22,452 nucleotides of DNA from positions 1 to 22,452 of the forward strand of contig CAYPOY010000050.1 in NCBI GenBank assembly GCA_964412395.1. Direction: 5' to 3'. Both the position numbers and the translations under genes were made by a program. The stretch comes from CAYPOY01 sp964412395 (GTDB taxonomy: Bacteria > Chloroflexota > Anaerolineae > B4-G1). The notes beneath the pieces were generated by a model. The model was not told the DNA's origin and ran no database searches. It was given only the letters and a program-made list of their open reading frames with translations. Positions 1 through 7,061 of the stretch are shown here, in pieces. How positions within the stretch are numbered: position 1 is the first letter of the stretch; every line of letters starts with the position of its first letter.

Positions 1-3000
1 ACTGTTCATTGTTCATTGGTTCATTGTTCATTGGTTCATTGTTCATTGGTTCATTGTTCATTGCACGACAGTACTGGCGCGACACGATGATGCCCCGGTT
101 CAGCGGTTCGATCTCCTCCACCGGCAGGTAGACTTTGAGGTGGGCGGTGTAGTAGAGCCGGCCCTCGCCAGGCCCGCGTCCCACCGTCAGCCGGTTGCCC
201 ACGCCGGCGAGCAACTCCGCCACGTCCACCCGCAGTTGCACCGGCTCATCAACGGTGCCCGGGGTCACGGAGCCTCCGGCCAGGGGATCGTCGTTGAGCC
301 ACACGCTGTAGTCGTACTCGCCCCGCAGTTCCCCGGTGACGACCATCCAGTCGGTGAGGGCGATGAGCGCCCAGGCGGTCTCCTGTGTCGTCTCCCAGAC
401 GCCATCCTGGCGGGCGACCATCAGCCAGCGCACCACCTGCGGGATGAGCGCGTTGTCCGGGTCGAGCCGGGCCAGCGCGTCCAGGATGACGGCGGTGGAG
501 CGGGTATCGGTGTTCATCGCCCACCAATCATAGTTTTCCTCCTCCCAGTGGGCGCCGGTGGCGCTGAGGACGGTCGCGTTCTGGATGTCGGAGAGAAACG
601 TCGCGATGCGGCGGTCACCCCCCTCGGTCCCCCCCGCAGGGGGGAGGCCGTCAATCAGACCTAGCGTCAGTGCCAGGAAGGCCCGCCCGTAGTGGCTGAG
701 TTTGTCGCGGCGGCGGTACAGGTCGCCGGTGTACTCGCTGGCGCGTCCGGTCTGGCCAGCCTCGGCCATCACGTAGAGCACGAACGCCTGCCGGTTGGCC
801 TCGCGGTAGGAGCGGAGTTCGCGGGCCGCCACCAGCGTGCCCTCCAGATAGCCCAGGCCACGCTGGATGACATCCTCCCGCACCTCGAAGCCCGCCTCGC
901 GGGCCTTGACCAGCGCGAAGACGACGTAGGCGGTCAGGTGAGGGTTGCTCTGGCCCTCGGGCCACCAGCCCCAGCCGCCGTCGGCGTGTTGTTGCAGGGT
1001 AAGTTTGCTCAGTCCCTCCGCGACCAGGCCGGGCAGCCGGGCCTCCAGTTCGGGGTCAGAGAGGCCCAGGTCACGCAGGGCGCAGTAGGTGAGCACGTTG
1101 GGCAGGAAGCGGCTGACCGTCTGCTCGGTGCACTCGTAGGGGAAGTACTCCAGGTACTCCAGCCCGTTGGCCATGCCAGCCGCCAGCGAGGGGTCAAGCC
1201 GGATAGAGAGTTCACCCCGGCGGTCGTCGTACTTCGGCGGCAGCGCCACCACCTCGGTGCGGCTGTCCTCGCCCACCAGTTGCCCGCCGGTGCCGACGAT
1301 CTCCGGCGCGGTGTAGCGGTGGACCAACAGCGTGCCTTCGGGGCCGGTGGTCAGGCGCGGGCGGGCGGCGTCGGAGTATTCGCCGGACACGGCGCTGAAC
1401 GCCAGGTCCACGTTGGGCACATCCTCGACCTCGACCCACCAGGTAACTCTAGCCTCGCTACCAGCGGGAACGGAGATCGTAGATTCGGGATTCGCTGATT
1501 CGCCGATTCGCTGATTCGCCGATTCGCATAACGTGAGTCCCGTAGCATGGAAGGTGACGATCACATCTAAATCTTCCCCCGTGTTGTTGCTGACCAGCGC
1601 CGCCAGTTGCGCCCGGTCGCCGACGACGAAGAAGCGCGGCGTCACAGGCCGCACCAGGAGCGGCTTGGTGACCAACAGGTCTACCGTCGCCTCGCCTACC
1701 TTCGTACCAGCAGTCACGCCCACGCCCCGGAAGACCCAGGTAGTCAGATTGTCTGGTAGTCTGATAGTCACGCTAGCGCGGCCAGTACGGTCGGTGATGA
1801 TAGCCGCGTCCCAGAAGGCGGTGTCGGCAAACTCCTCGCGCAGTTCGACGCCGGGCGGTAGACCCTCCGCCCCTTTGCGCATCCCTTCTTCAGGGGCCAC
1901 CATCGCGGGCATCGGCACCTCCATCTCGTCTCCCTCGCCGCCGCCCATTCCCATATCTCGGACATTCGCAGCGAAGAGTTCGCCGGTCTCCTCCATCTGC
2001 TCCTCCAGCAGCCGGTTGACCGAGATGATCAGCCCGCTGGCGGTCGAGATGCCTAGCCCACACCGCCCGTAGAACGCCTCCAGGATGGCACCCGGTGCGC
2101 GAGGCTTCAGGCTCAGCACCGCCTTGTCCACCAAATCCAAAGAGAAAGCAGCCTGCACCGGCTCACCGCCCGCGTCGGTTGCACGCACGTCGAAGGAGAC
2201 GGTATCACCCGGCTCCGCCTGCTCGACGCTGGGGATCAGCGTGACGTTGAGTTCCTGCTCCACCGGCTCGACCGTCAGCATCACATAGCCCACCTTGTGC
2301 GTCGCCACCGGCTCCGCACTCCCCTCCCCGCTTCGGGGAGGGGCCGGGAGAGGGGTTGCCCCTTTGACGATAACGGCGGAAACATAGACATTGGGCGCAT
2401 AGTCGGCGGTGATGGGCAGCCGGTAGACGGTGGAATTGCTCCCCAGCCGCAGCACCTCCTGCTGGAGCACCCCACCCCGCTCGACGGTGACCCAGGCCCA
2501 CTGCTCGCCCGCGAAGGGGCTGGGAATGAGGATCTCGGCCGTCTCGCCGGGGACGTAGGTGGCCTTGTCGCTGATGAGCGTGATGCGGTCGTTGTTCTCT
2601 CGCCGCCACGAGACGTACTCCCGGCCGCTGACCCAGACCCAGGTCGAGCTGCGCACCCCCCCCTGTAGGGGGGGGAAGGGGGGGGTGCGCCCGCTGACGA
2701 CGACGCGATAGGAGCCGCCCTCCTCCGGCATGAATGTAACCACCCCCTCAGCGTTGCTATCGGTGGTCAGTGTGCCGGTGTAGGCTAGCCGGTCCACCGT
2801 CTCCCACTCCCAGGCACCGCCGCCCAGTTCGTCCTCGACGAAGGTGTTGACCCACTCGCGGCGGTAGACCTCGACGTCGAGGCTTTGGCCCAGCAGCCGC
2901 TCCCCAGCCCAATCCACGGTCACGATGTCTACCGCCAGTTCCTCGCCAGCCTCGCTGACGTATTGCTGCGGGGCCAAGCCGACGTAGAACTCACCCTGGT

Positions 3001-5752
3001 GGACGACGACGTCGGCGCGGCCGGAGATGGCCTGCCCGTCTTTGCCGTAGGCGGTCGCCTCGACGGTCAACCGCTGCCCGCCGGTCACTACCCGCGTGGG
3101 CAGAGCAATGGCCAGGTAGCCCTCGGCGTCGGTGGTGCCGGAGCCGCTGAGGACGATGTCGGGGGCGGGAGGCTCCCACCACCAGCACCAGCGGCAGACC
3201 CAGGGATCGTCCTCGTCGGTGAAGTCGTAACGGCCAAACTGGGCCGGCTCGAAGCGATAGGGGGCGGAGAGGACACGCCACTCGACATCCGCGTCGGCGA
3301 CGGGGCCGCCGAAGAAGTAGCGCACCTCGACCATGGCCTGAGTACCCCCCTCGGTCCCCCCCACGAGGGGGGAAGGGGCGGCCAGTTCCGCCTTCTCCGG
3401 GGTGACGATGACCTCGAACTCCGGCGGGCGGTAGGCGGCGACCAGGAAGTCAGCCCCGAAGTACTCACCGCCGATCTCAACCCCGACGGAATACTGGCCC
3501 AGGCTGGCCCCCTCGTCGAGCGTCAGTTCGCTGTGGAAGGTGCCAAATTCGCCGAGCAGCAGTTGCTCGTTGTAGATTTCCTCGCCAGCGGCGTCGTAGA
3601 CACGCCCCCTCACCTTACCGCGCTCGGGCAAACTGTAGCGCACGTCATCTTCGGCGCGGATGATGCCACGGAAGTAGACGGTCTGGCCGGGACGGTAGAT
3701 GGGCCGGTCAGTGTAGATGTGAGCGCGGTGAGCGCTTTCCCCGTAATCCAGCTCCAGGCCGAAGTCCCAGGGTTCGATGCCCGATCCCCAGCCCCAGCCG
3801 GTCCCGCCCAACACGAAAGGCTCTTGCGCCACGACGTAAAGTCCACCGTGGTGGGTGGTGTCCGGGACAAAGCGGGCCAGGCCGTCTGCGTCGCTGGTCG
3901 CCGTGCTGAGGGCTACCCCATCGCCATCCCACATCGTCAACGTGAGCCCGCTGGCTGGCCGGCCGGTCGCCAGGTCGGTCGCCCAGGCCCACATCTCGTC
4001 CCGGCTCGTCTTGAGCGTCACGTTATACCCCGAGACAGCCAGCAGTTTGCGATGGTCCCAGCGGTCGTACTCCACGCCAGAGGCGTGCAGGTCCACCATG
4101 TAGATGCCCGGCTCCAACGCGTCTCCGCCCTCGACCAGGTCCACCGACGCGTACCCGACCTCGTTGAGCGGGGCTTCGACGGGTACGGACCACTGGCGGA
4201 TAGGACTGCCGGAGGGCCGGTACTCCCACCAGTCCCGCTGGGCGCGGAAGAATTCCTCCAGGTCGAGCCGATAGAGGCTTAGGTCGAGCCGGTCGGTGTT
4301 GAGGTAGCCAATGACGATGCGGGCCGGTTGGTGTGCGTCGTAGGTGCCGACCTGGTCGGGGACGAGCAGCCAGGCCGCCGGATCCAGCGGCGCGGTGCGG
4401 AAGCGCACGGTCATCTCCTGGCCGGTCGTGTTGCCGTAGGAGTCGGCGATGCCGGGGCCGATGCGCACCTCGTAGTCGGTAGAAGGCCGCGCGTCGAAAT
4501 CGAGCACGAAGGTGTTGTCCCACGTGTTGAAGGTCGTGTAGACCTGAGTAGGCGAGAGGGGCGGGGTCATTTCCAGGTTGGACATCACCGTGGCGGGGTC
4601 AACCGGCGCGTTGAAGATGATCTCAAAAGCAGTGTGGGGCCAGGCATCCTGCTGGCCGTCGTAGGGCCTGGTGCCGACGATGCGCGGAAGGGGAGCGGTG
4701 GTAAAGCGCCATTCGTAACCGTCCCGCATGCCCCGGCCACCCCCGGCACTCCGCACGCCTGCGTCTATCCGCGCCGCGTAGGTCATGTCGAAGGCCAGCC
4801 GGCGGGTGGGCGTGAAAATGAGCGTAGCCCCATCCACCGCCACGATGCCGAGGACGCCCTCCCGCCCGGCCTGCAGGTGGAACGCGGCCTCCGCCGAGGC
4901 TGGATCCACCGGCATGTTGAAGATGACCCGGACAGCGGGCTCCACCCCCACCAGTTCGGCCCCCTCGTGCGGCGAGACCCACACGACCTGGGGTGGTTGA
5001 GTGGAGAACGACCAGGTATAGTCCTCGGCCAGGACACCGCCGGTGGTGTCGGTGAGCCCAGCCGCGATGCGGGCAGTGTAGGTGGTGCCGCCGGGCAGGG
5101 GTTCGGCTGGGGTGAAGACGTAGATGGAGGTGTTGAGCCACTCCCCGCTGCCGGTGATGGGCGGGTCGAGGGTGAATAGCCCCCCCCCGGCCCCCCCCAC
5201 GGGGAGGGAGGAAATGGCCGTCAGCGGGACGACGGGCCGGTTGAACATGACGGTGATGGTGCTTTCGGCCTCGATGTCCTCTGCATCGGGGGCGGGGATG
5301 ACCTGAGCCACCTCCAGGTAGCCGACGGTGCGGAAGCGGAAGCGGTAGGCTCCGTCGAGAGGGTTGCCGTCGGTCGCTTTAGCCCTGGGGCCGACTGTGA
5401 CCTGGTACTCGGCGTCCCGCTTAAAGTCGCGGACGGGCTTGAAGCGTATGGTGCGCTCGTCGGGCCATTCGATGTCCCCCCCCACCTCCGGGCTGACCTG
5501 GAAGGCGGCCTCGACAGAGGCCCGGTCCATCGCTCGGTCGAAGACCAGTTCTATGGCTCCGTCAGGTGGCAGTTCCTCGCCCCGCTCCGGCGTGCGCTGG
5601 ATGATGACAGCGGGGACAGTGCCGGGTGGGGGCGGGGTACAGGGAGGCGGCGTAGGAATGGGCGTGGAGGTGGGCCGGGGAACACAGGCCCCCAGCAACA
5701 GGCTGACCAACGTAGCAAGCGCCAGGCTTTTGTAGAGATACAACTTTGTCAT
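1..5752 (-). CDS. Alpha-2-macroglobulin family lipoprotein (thioester type), 3'-truncated by window edge
   Basis: Continuous frame of about 1917 codons from ATG at 5752 to the left edge. A GGAGGA ribosome site lies 7 nt upstream of the start. Residues 1-23 form a lipoprotein signal peptide with lipobox LGAC (Cys23), followed by a Pro/Thr-rich linker. Next come about four Big_5/SbsA-like Ig modules (about 45-470), the macroglobulin domains with the MG2 hallmark YTDRPIYRPGQTV (about 680-692), and a Met/Gly/Glu-rich bait-like segment (about 1264-1290). The A2M core LPDNLTTW follows, then the thioester CTEQ (Cys1541, nt 1121-1132) and the GGWGWW helical domain. Bacterial A2Ms trap proteases covalently in the periplasm or at the cell surface; that role is inferred here from family. 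The gene is larger than the Escherichia coli homologue (about 1650 aa) because of the N-terminal Ig modules and several in-frame repeat insertions. No partner such as pbpC is visible. The true C-terminus lies outside the window. Confidence 0.93.
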   Translation of the reverse strand, partial: MTKLYLYKSLALATLVSLLLGACVPRPTSTPIPTPPPCTPPPPGTVPAVIIQRTPERGEELPPDGAIELVFDRAMDRASVEAAFQVSPEVGGDIEWPDERTIRFKPVRDFKRDAEYQVTVGPRAKATDGNPLDGAYRFRFRTVGYLEVAQVIPAPDAEDIEAESTITVMFNRPVVPLTAISSLPVGGAGGGLFTLDPPITGSGEWLNTSIYVFTPAEPLPGGTTYTARIAAGLTDTTGGVLAEDYTWSFSTQPPQVVWVSPHEGAELVGVEPAVRVIFNMPVDPASAEAAFHLQAGREGVLGIVAVDGATLIFTPTRRLAFDMTYAARIDAGVRSAGGGRGMRDGYEWRFTTAPLPRIVGTRPYDGQQDAWPHTAFEIIFNAPVDPATVMSNLEMTPPLSPTQVYTTFNTWDNTFVLDFDARPSTDYEVRIGPGIADSYGNTTGQEMTVRFRTAPLDPAAWLLVPDQVGTYDAHQPARIVIGYLNTDRLDLSLYRLDLEEFFRAQRDWWEYRPSGSPIRQWSVPVEAPLNEVGYASVDLVEGGDALEPGIYMVDLHASGVEYDRWDHRKLLAVSGYNVTLKTSRDEMWAWATDLATGRPASGLTLTMWDGDGVALSTATSDADGLARFVPDTTHHGGLYVVAQEPFVLGGTGWGWGSGIEPWDFGLELDYGESAHRAHIYTDRPIYRPGQTVYFRGIIRAEDDVRYSLPERGKVRGRVYDAAGEEIYNEQLLLGEFGTFHSELTLDEGASLGQYSVGVEIGGEYFGADFLVAAYRPPEFEVIVTPEKAELAAPSPLVGGTEGGTQAMVEVRYFFGGPVADADVEWRVLSAPYRFEPAQFGRYDFTDEDDPWVCRWCWWWEPPAPDIVLSGSGTTDAEGYLAIALPTRVVTGGQRLTVEATAYGKDGQAISGRADVVVHQGEFYVGLAPQQYVSEAGEELAVDIVTVDWAGERLLGQSLDVEVYRREWVNTFVEDELGGGAWEWETVDRLAYTGTLTTDSNAEGVVTFMPEEGGSYRVVVSGRTPPFPPLQGGVRSSTWVWVSGREYVSWRRENNDRITLISDKATYVPGETAEILIPSPFAGEQWAWVTVERGGVLQQEVLRLGSNSTVYRLPITADYAPNVYVSAVIVKGATPLPAPPRSGEGSAEPVATHKVGYVMLTVEPVEQELNVTLIPSVEQAEPGDTVSFDVRATDAGGEPVQAAFSLDLVDKAVLSLKPRAPGAILEAFYGRCGLGISTASGLIISVNRLLEEQMEETGELFAANVRDMGMGGGEGDEMEVPMPAMVAPEEGMRKGAEGLPPGVELREEFADTAFWDAAIITDRTGRASVTIRLPDNLTTWVFRGVGVTAGTKVGEATVDLLVTKPLLVRPVTPRFFVVGDRAQLAALVSNNTGEDLDVIVTFHATGLTLCESANQRIGESANPESTISVPAGSEARVTWWVEVEDVPNVDLAFSAVSGEYSDAARPRLTTGPEGTLLVHRYTAPEIVGTGGQLVGEDSRTEVVALPPKYDDRRGELSIRLDPSLAAGMANGLEYLEYFPYECTEQTVSRFLPNVLTYCALRDLGLSDPELEARLPGLVAEGLSKLTLQQHADGGWGWWPEGQSNPHLTAYVVFALVKAREAGFEVREDVIQRGLGYLEGTLVAARELRSYREANRQAFVLYVMAEAGQTGRASEYTGDLYRRRDKLSHYGRAFLALTLGLIDGLPPAGGTEGGDRRIATFLSDIQNATVLSATGAHWEEENYDWWAMNTDTRSTAVILDALARLDPDNALIPQVVRWLMVARQDGVWETTQETAWALIALTDWMVVTGELRGEYDYSVWLNDDPLAGGSVTPGTVDEPVQLRVDVAELLAGVGNRLTVGRGPGEGRLYYTAHLKVYLPVEEIEPLNRGIIVSRQYCRAMNNEPMNNEPMNNEPMNNEQ
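4..63. repeat. Four perfect 15-bp tandem repeats inside the A2M gene
   Basis: The unit GTTCATTGTTCATTG occurs four times without mismatch. On the A2M coding strand it reads as four in-frame copies of the pentapeptide MNNEP (last copy MNNEQ), placed right after the conserved GIIVSRQYC-type segment of the A2M C-terminal region. A 15-bp unit keeps the frame at any copy number, so the array could vary in length without breaking the gene. Confidence 0.95.
618..647. repeat. GC palindromic element in A2M coding sequence (copy a)
   Basis: C-run/CTCGGT/C-run followed by GCAGGGGGG. It shares the 19-bp string ACCCCCCTCGGTCCCCCCC with the copy at 3345-3378. It is read in frame by A2M as PPAGGTEGG, inside the thioester helical domain. 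Confidence 0.8.
1482..1527. repeat. GATTCGCN octamer array inside A2M gene
   Basis: Six tandem units of the type GATTCGCT/GATTCGCC (first and last imperfect). The A2M frame reads it as CESANQRIGESANPES, directly after VTFHATGLTL, a beta-strand that normally continues into the next one. It belongs to the same ATTCG word family as the intergenic array at 6928-7061. Confidence 0.85.
2321..2343. repeat. GC palindrome in A2M coding sequence (copy b)
   Basis: Perfect 10-bp stem CCCCTCCCCG / CGGGGAGGGG with a 3-nt loop, followed by a further GC-rich tail to about 2355. It is read in frame as ATPLPAPPRSGEGSAEP between two beta-strands of a macroglobulin domain. Confidence 0.85.
2651..2690. repeat. 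GC palindrome in A2M coding sequence (copy c)
   Basis: Outer arms GCGCACCCCCCCC and GGGGGGGGTGCGC are perfectly complementary over 13 bp, with a second G8 block between them. It is read in frame as RTPPFPPLQGGVR. This is the longest perfect palindrome of the group. Confidence 0.85.
3345..3378. repeat. GC palindromic element in A2M coding sequence (copy d)
   Basis: Stem CCCCCCTC / GAGGGGGG (8 bp) around a C-rich loop. It matches copy a over 19 bp. It is read in frame as APSPLVGGTEGGT, so the two copies give the same GGTEGG peptide in different domains of the same protein. Confidence 0.85.
5179..5211. repeat. GC-rich repeat in A2M coding sequence (copy e)
   Basis: Two long C-runs followed by ACGGGGAGGGAGG. 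It is read in frame as SSLPVGGAGGG within the second Ig-like module. It is less palindromic than the other copies but has the same composition and also preserves the frame. Confidence 0.65.
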
Positions 5753-5768
5753 CAGACAGTCCTCCTCA

Positions 5769-5791
5769 CGTTTCACGCATCACGCTTCACT
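5769..5791. repeat. CACG-TTTCACG short-word repeat upstream of A2M
   Basis: ACGTTTCACGCATCACGCTTCAC-type word array in the A2M 5' region, just upstream of the ribosome site. A sister sequence of the same words is coding inside the HemW gene at 12912-12933. Confidence 0.6.
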
Positions 5792-5877
5792 TCAGTACAT
5801 CACAGGACTCACCGTTGCACTACCATGGCTGTGATGGCCTACTATTCAAGACGTTCGGGTGGGGTAGAAAGTTCCTG

Positions 5878-6355
5878 CTTGTTAGATCTTGCCAGAGCGG
5901 TTCGATCGCGGTCGCGGAGGGCCCAGTCAAGGCGACGGGCGGCAGTTACAAGAGCATCTTCACAGCGAACCCGACGACTGTTCACGTAGTGCTCGACGAC
6001 GCTATCAGCACGACAGGCGCGCTGGTATGGGACTGGAACGGGATGCGGCTGGTGGGAGTCGTGCCGCACGGGCCGGCGCCGGAAGTGACGCTCAATACCG
6101 GCCAGAACGAGTCGCATTTCCTGGGCATCACGCCACGGACAGGCGCGGTGCAGTCTGTGGCCCTCAGCGGGGGGTTATTGGGGCCAGTGCTGGACAACAC
6201 GATGGGACACCGCCTGGCCGTGGGCGTCTATCGCGCCACGCCAGGGCAGCCCGTCACGTTAGCCATCTATCGGGGCGGATGGAGCGTCAAGCGCGTATCC
6301 GCCAGCGGCACGACGGTCACGGATGTGCAGTTCGATCCGGATGGAGCACCAGACT
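5878..6355 (+). pseudogene. Remnant of a beta-rich (probably secreted) protein gene
   Basis: The plus-strand frame has convincing codon use and sensible beta-strand-like sequence (for example VHVVLDDAISTTGALVWDW and LAVGVYRATPGQPVTLAIY). It lacks a plausible start with a ribosome site. Upstream it runs into the A2M promoter region and the short-word repeat. After FDPDGAPDS it meets two small palindromes and then becomes incoherent, finally overlapping the 3' end of the convergent cold-shock gene. I do not recognise the family. The best reading is a truncated, decayed internal fragment of a larger gene. The frame is nominally open from 5746 to 6540, so a short expressed protein cannot be excluded. 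Confidence 0.45.
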
Positions 6356-6371
6356 CCCGAACTTGTTCGGG
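6356..6371. repeat. Small palindrome CCCGAAC-tt-GTTCGGG
   Basis: Perfect 7-bp stem with a 2-nt loop, at the point where the remnant frame loses protein-like character. It could be an inserted palindromic element or a weak terminator. Confidence 0.6.
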
Positions 6372-6384
6372 TTTGTTGTGCCAC

Positions 6385-6403
6385 GTCCCCAACAAGTGGG
6401 GAC
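6385..6403. repeat. Small palindrome GTCCCC-N7-GGGGAC
   Basis: Perfect 6-bp stem with loop AACAAGT, 13 bp after the previous palindrome. The AACTTGTT/AACAAGT core words of the two are related, suggesting one family of small mobile or repetitive palindromes. Confidence 0.55.
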
Positions 6404-6472
6404 TCCAATACCTTGATTATACGATGCACGGATGCGCCAACGGCTCGACATCGTGTTTGCCTACACGCTATT

Positions 6473-6913
6473 CTACGTGCTCATCCGCTCCACGTCCACC
6501 GCCTGGGGACCCTTCTCGGTTTGCTCAACACAGTAGGTGACCCGTGTACCATCGGGAAAGTACGGTGTCTCCCCCGGCGCGATGCCGGTGCAGTGGAAGA
6601 AAATCTCCTCGCCACTGGGATGGACGATGAAACCGTAGCCTTTCTCCTGGTCATACCACTTGACGCTGCCCTCGTGGGGTCCGGCCCCGAGTACCATCGG
6701 TGTCTTTGGCTTCTGCGCTGCCGCCGGTCTCGACCGGGGCTCACTCCGTGGCCTCGGTCTACGTTCTGCACGGGATAGGGTCCGGCAGGAGGGGCATAAC
6801 TCCGGCGGCGTGATCTCCTCGCCTCGTTCTGCCTGCCGGTGCTGGTCCTCAATCCTGAAGACGAATTGCTTACCACACTTCGCGCAGGTCGCCCAGGTAT
6901 CCTGGTAAGCCAT
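6473..6913 (-). CDS. Zinc-ribbon plus cold-shock domain protein
   Basis: 146 aa in two parts. The N-terminal zinc ribbon has CAKCGKQFVF (Cys10, Cys13) and CPSCR (about Cys40, Cys43), the zf-trcl type. A basic Arg/Pro/Ala-rich linker follows (about 48-75). The C-terminal cold-shock OB-fold (about 79-146) has the RNA-binding RNP1-like segment KGYGFI and the RNP2-like IFFHCT. Cold-shock domains bind single-stranded RNA or DNA and often melt mRNA structure; a role in translation or stress adaptation is inferred. The start has GAGGAGG 8 nt upstream. It lies 111 nt downstream of gyrA on the same strand, separated by the heptamer array, so it may be co-transcribed or driven separately. Similar fusions are common in Chloroflexota (recalled, not searched). 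Confidence 0.92.
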   Translation of the reverse strand: MAYQDTWATCAKCGKQFVFRIEDQHRQAERGEEITPPELCPSCRTLSRAERRPRPRSEPRSRPAAAQKPKTPMVLGAGPHEGSVKWYDQEKGYGFIVHPSGEEIFFHCTGIAPGETPYFPDGTRVTYCVEQTEKGPQAVDVERMST

Positions 6914-6927
6914 CCAAAATCCTCCTC

Positions 6928-7061
6928 ATTCGCTATTCGCTATTCGCTATTCGTCATTCGTCATTCGCCATTCGTCCGCCATTCGTCATTCGCCATTCGT
7001 CCGCCATTCGTCATTCGCCATTCGTCATTCGCTATTCGCCATTCGCCATTCGCTATTCGTC
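6928..7061. repeat. ATTCG(CT/CC/TC) heptamer array
   Basis: About eighteen tandem units: mostly 7-mers ATTCGCT, ATTCGCC and ATTCGTC, plus two 11-mers ATTCGTCCGCC. It fills the space between the cold-shock gene and gyrA and extends into gyrA, whose last residues (TNSEWRMANSE) and stop codon are made of repeat units. It touches the cold-shock ribosome site at its other end. Confidence 0.95.

Noticed and set aside
140..5735. Numerous plus-strand and other-frame open frames across the A2M region, the longest at 2885-4282 (465 codons)
   Set aside because: They are shadows of the GC-rich A2M gene. The minus-strand frame is continuous, has the lipobox, MG2 and CTEQ motifs, and a ribosome site; the shadows have none.
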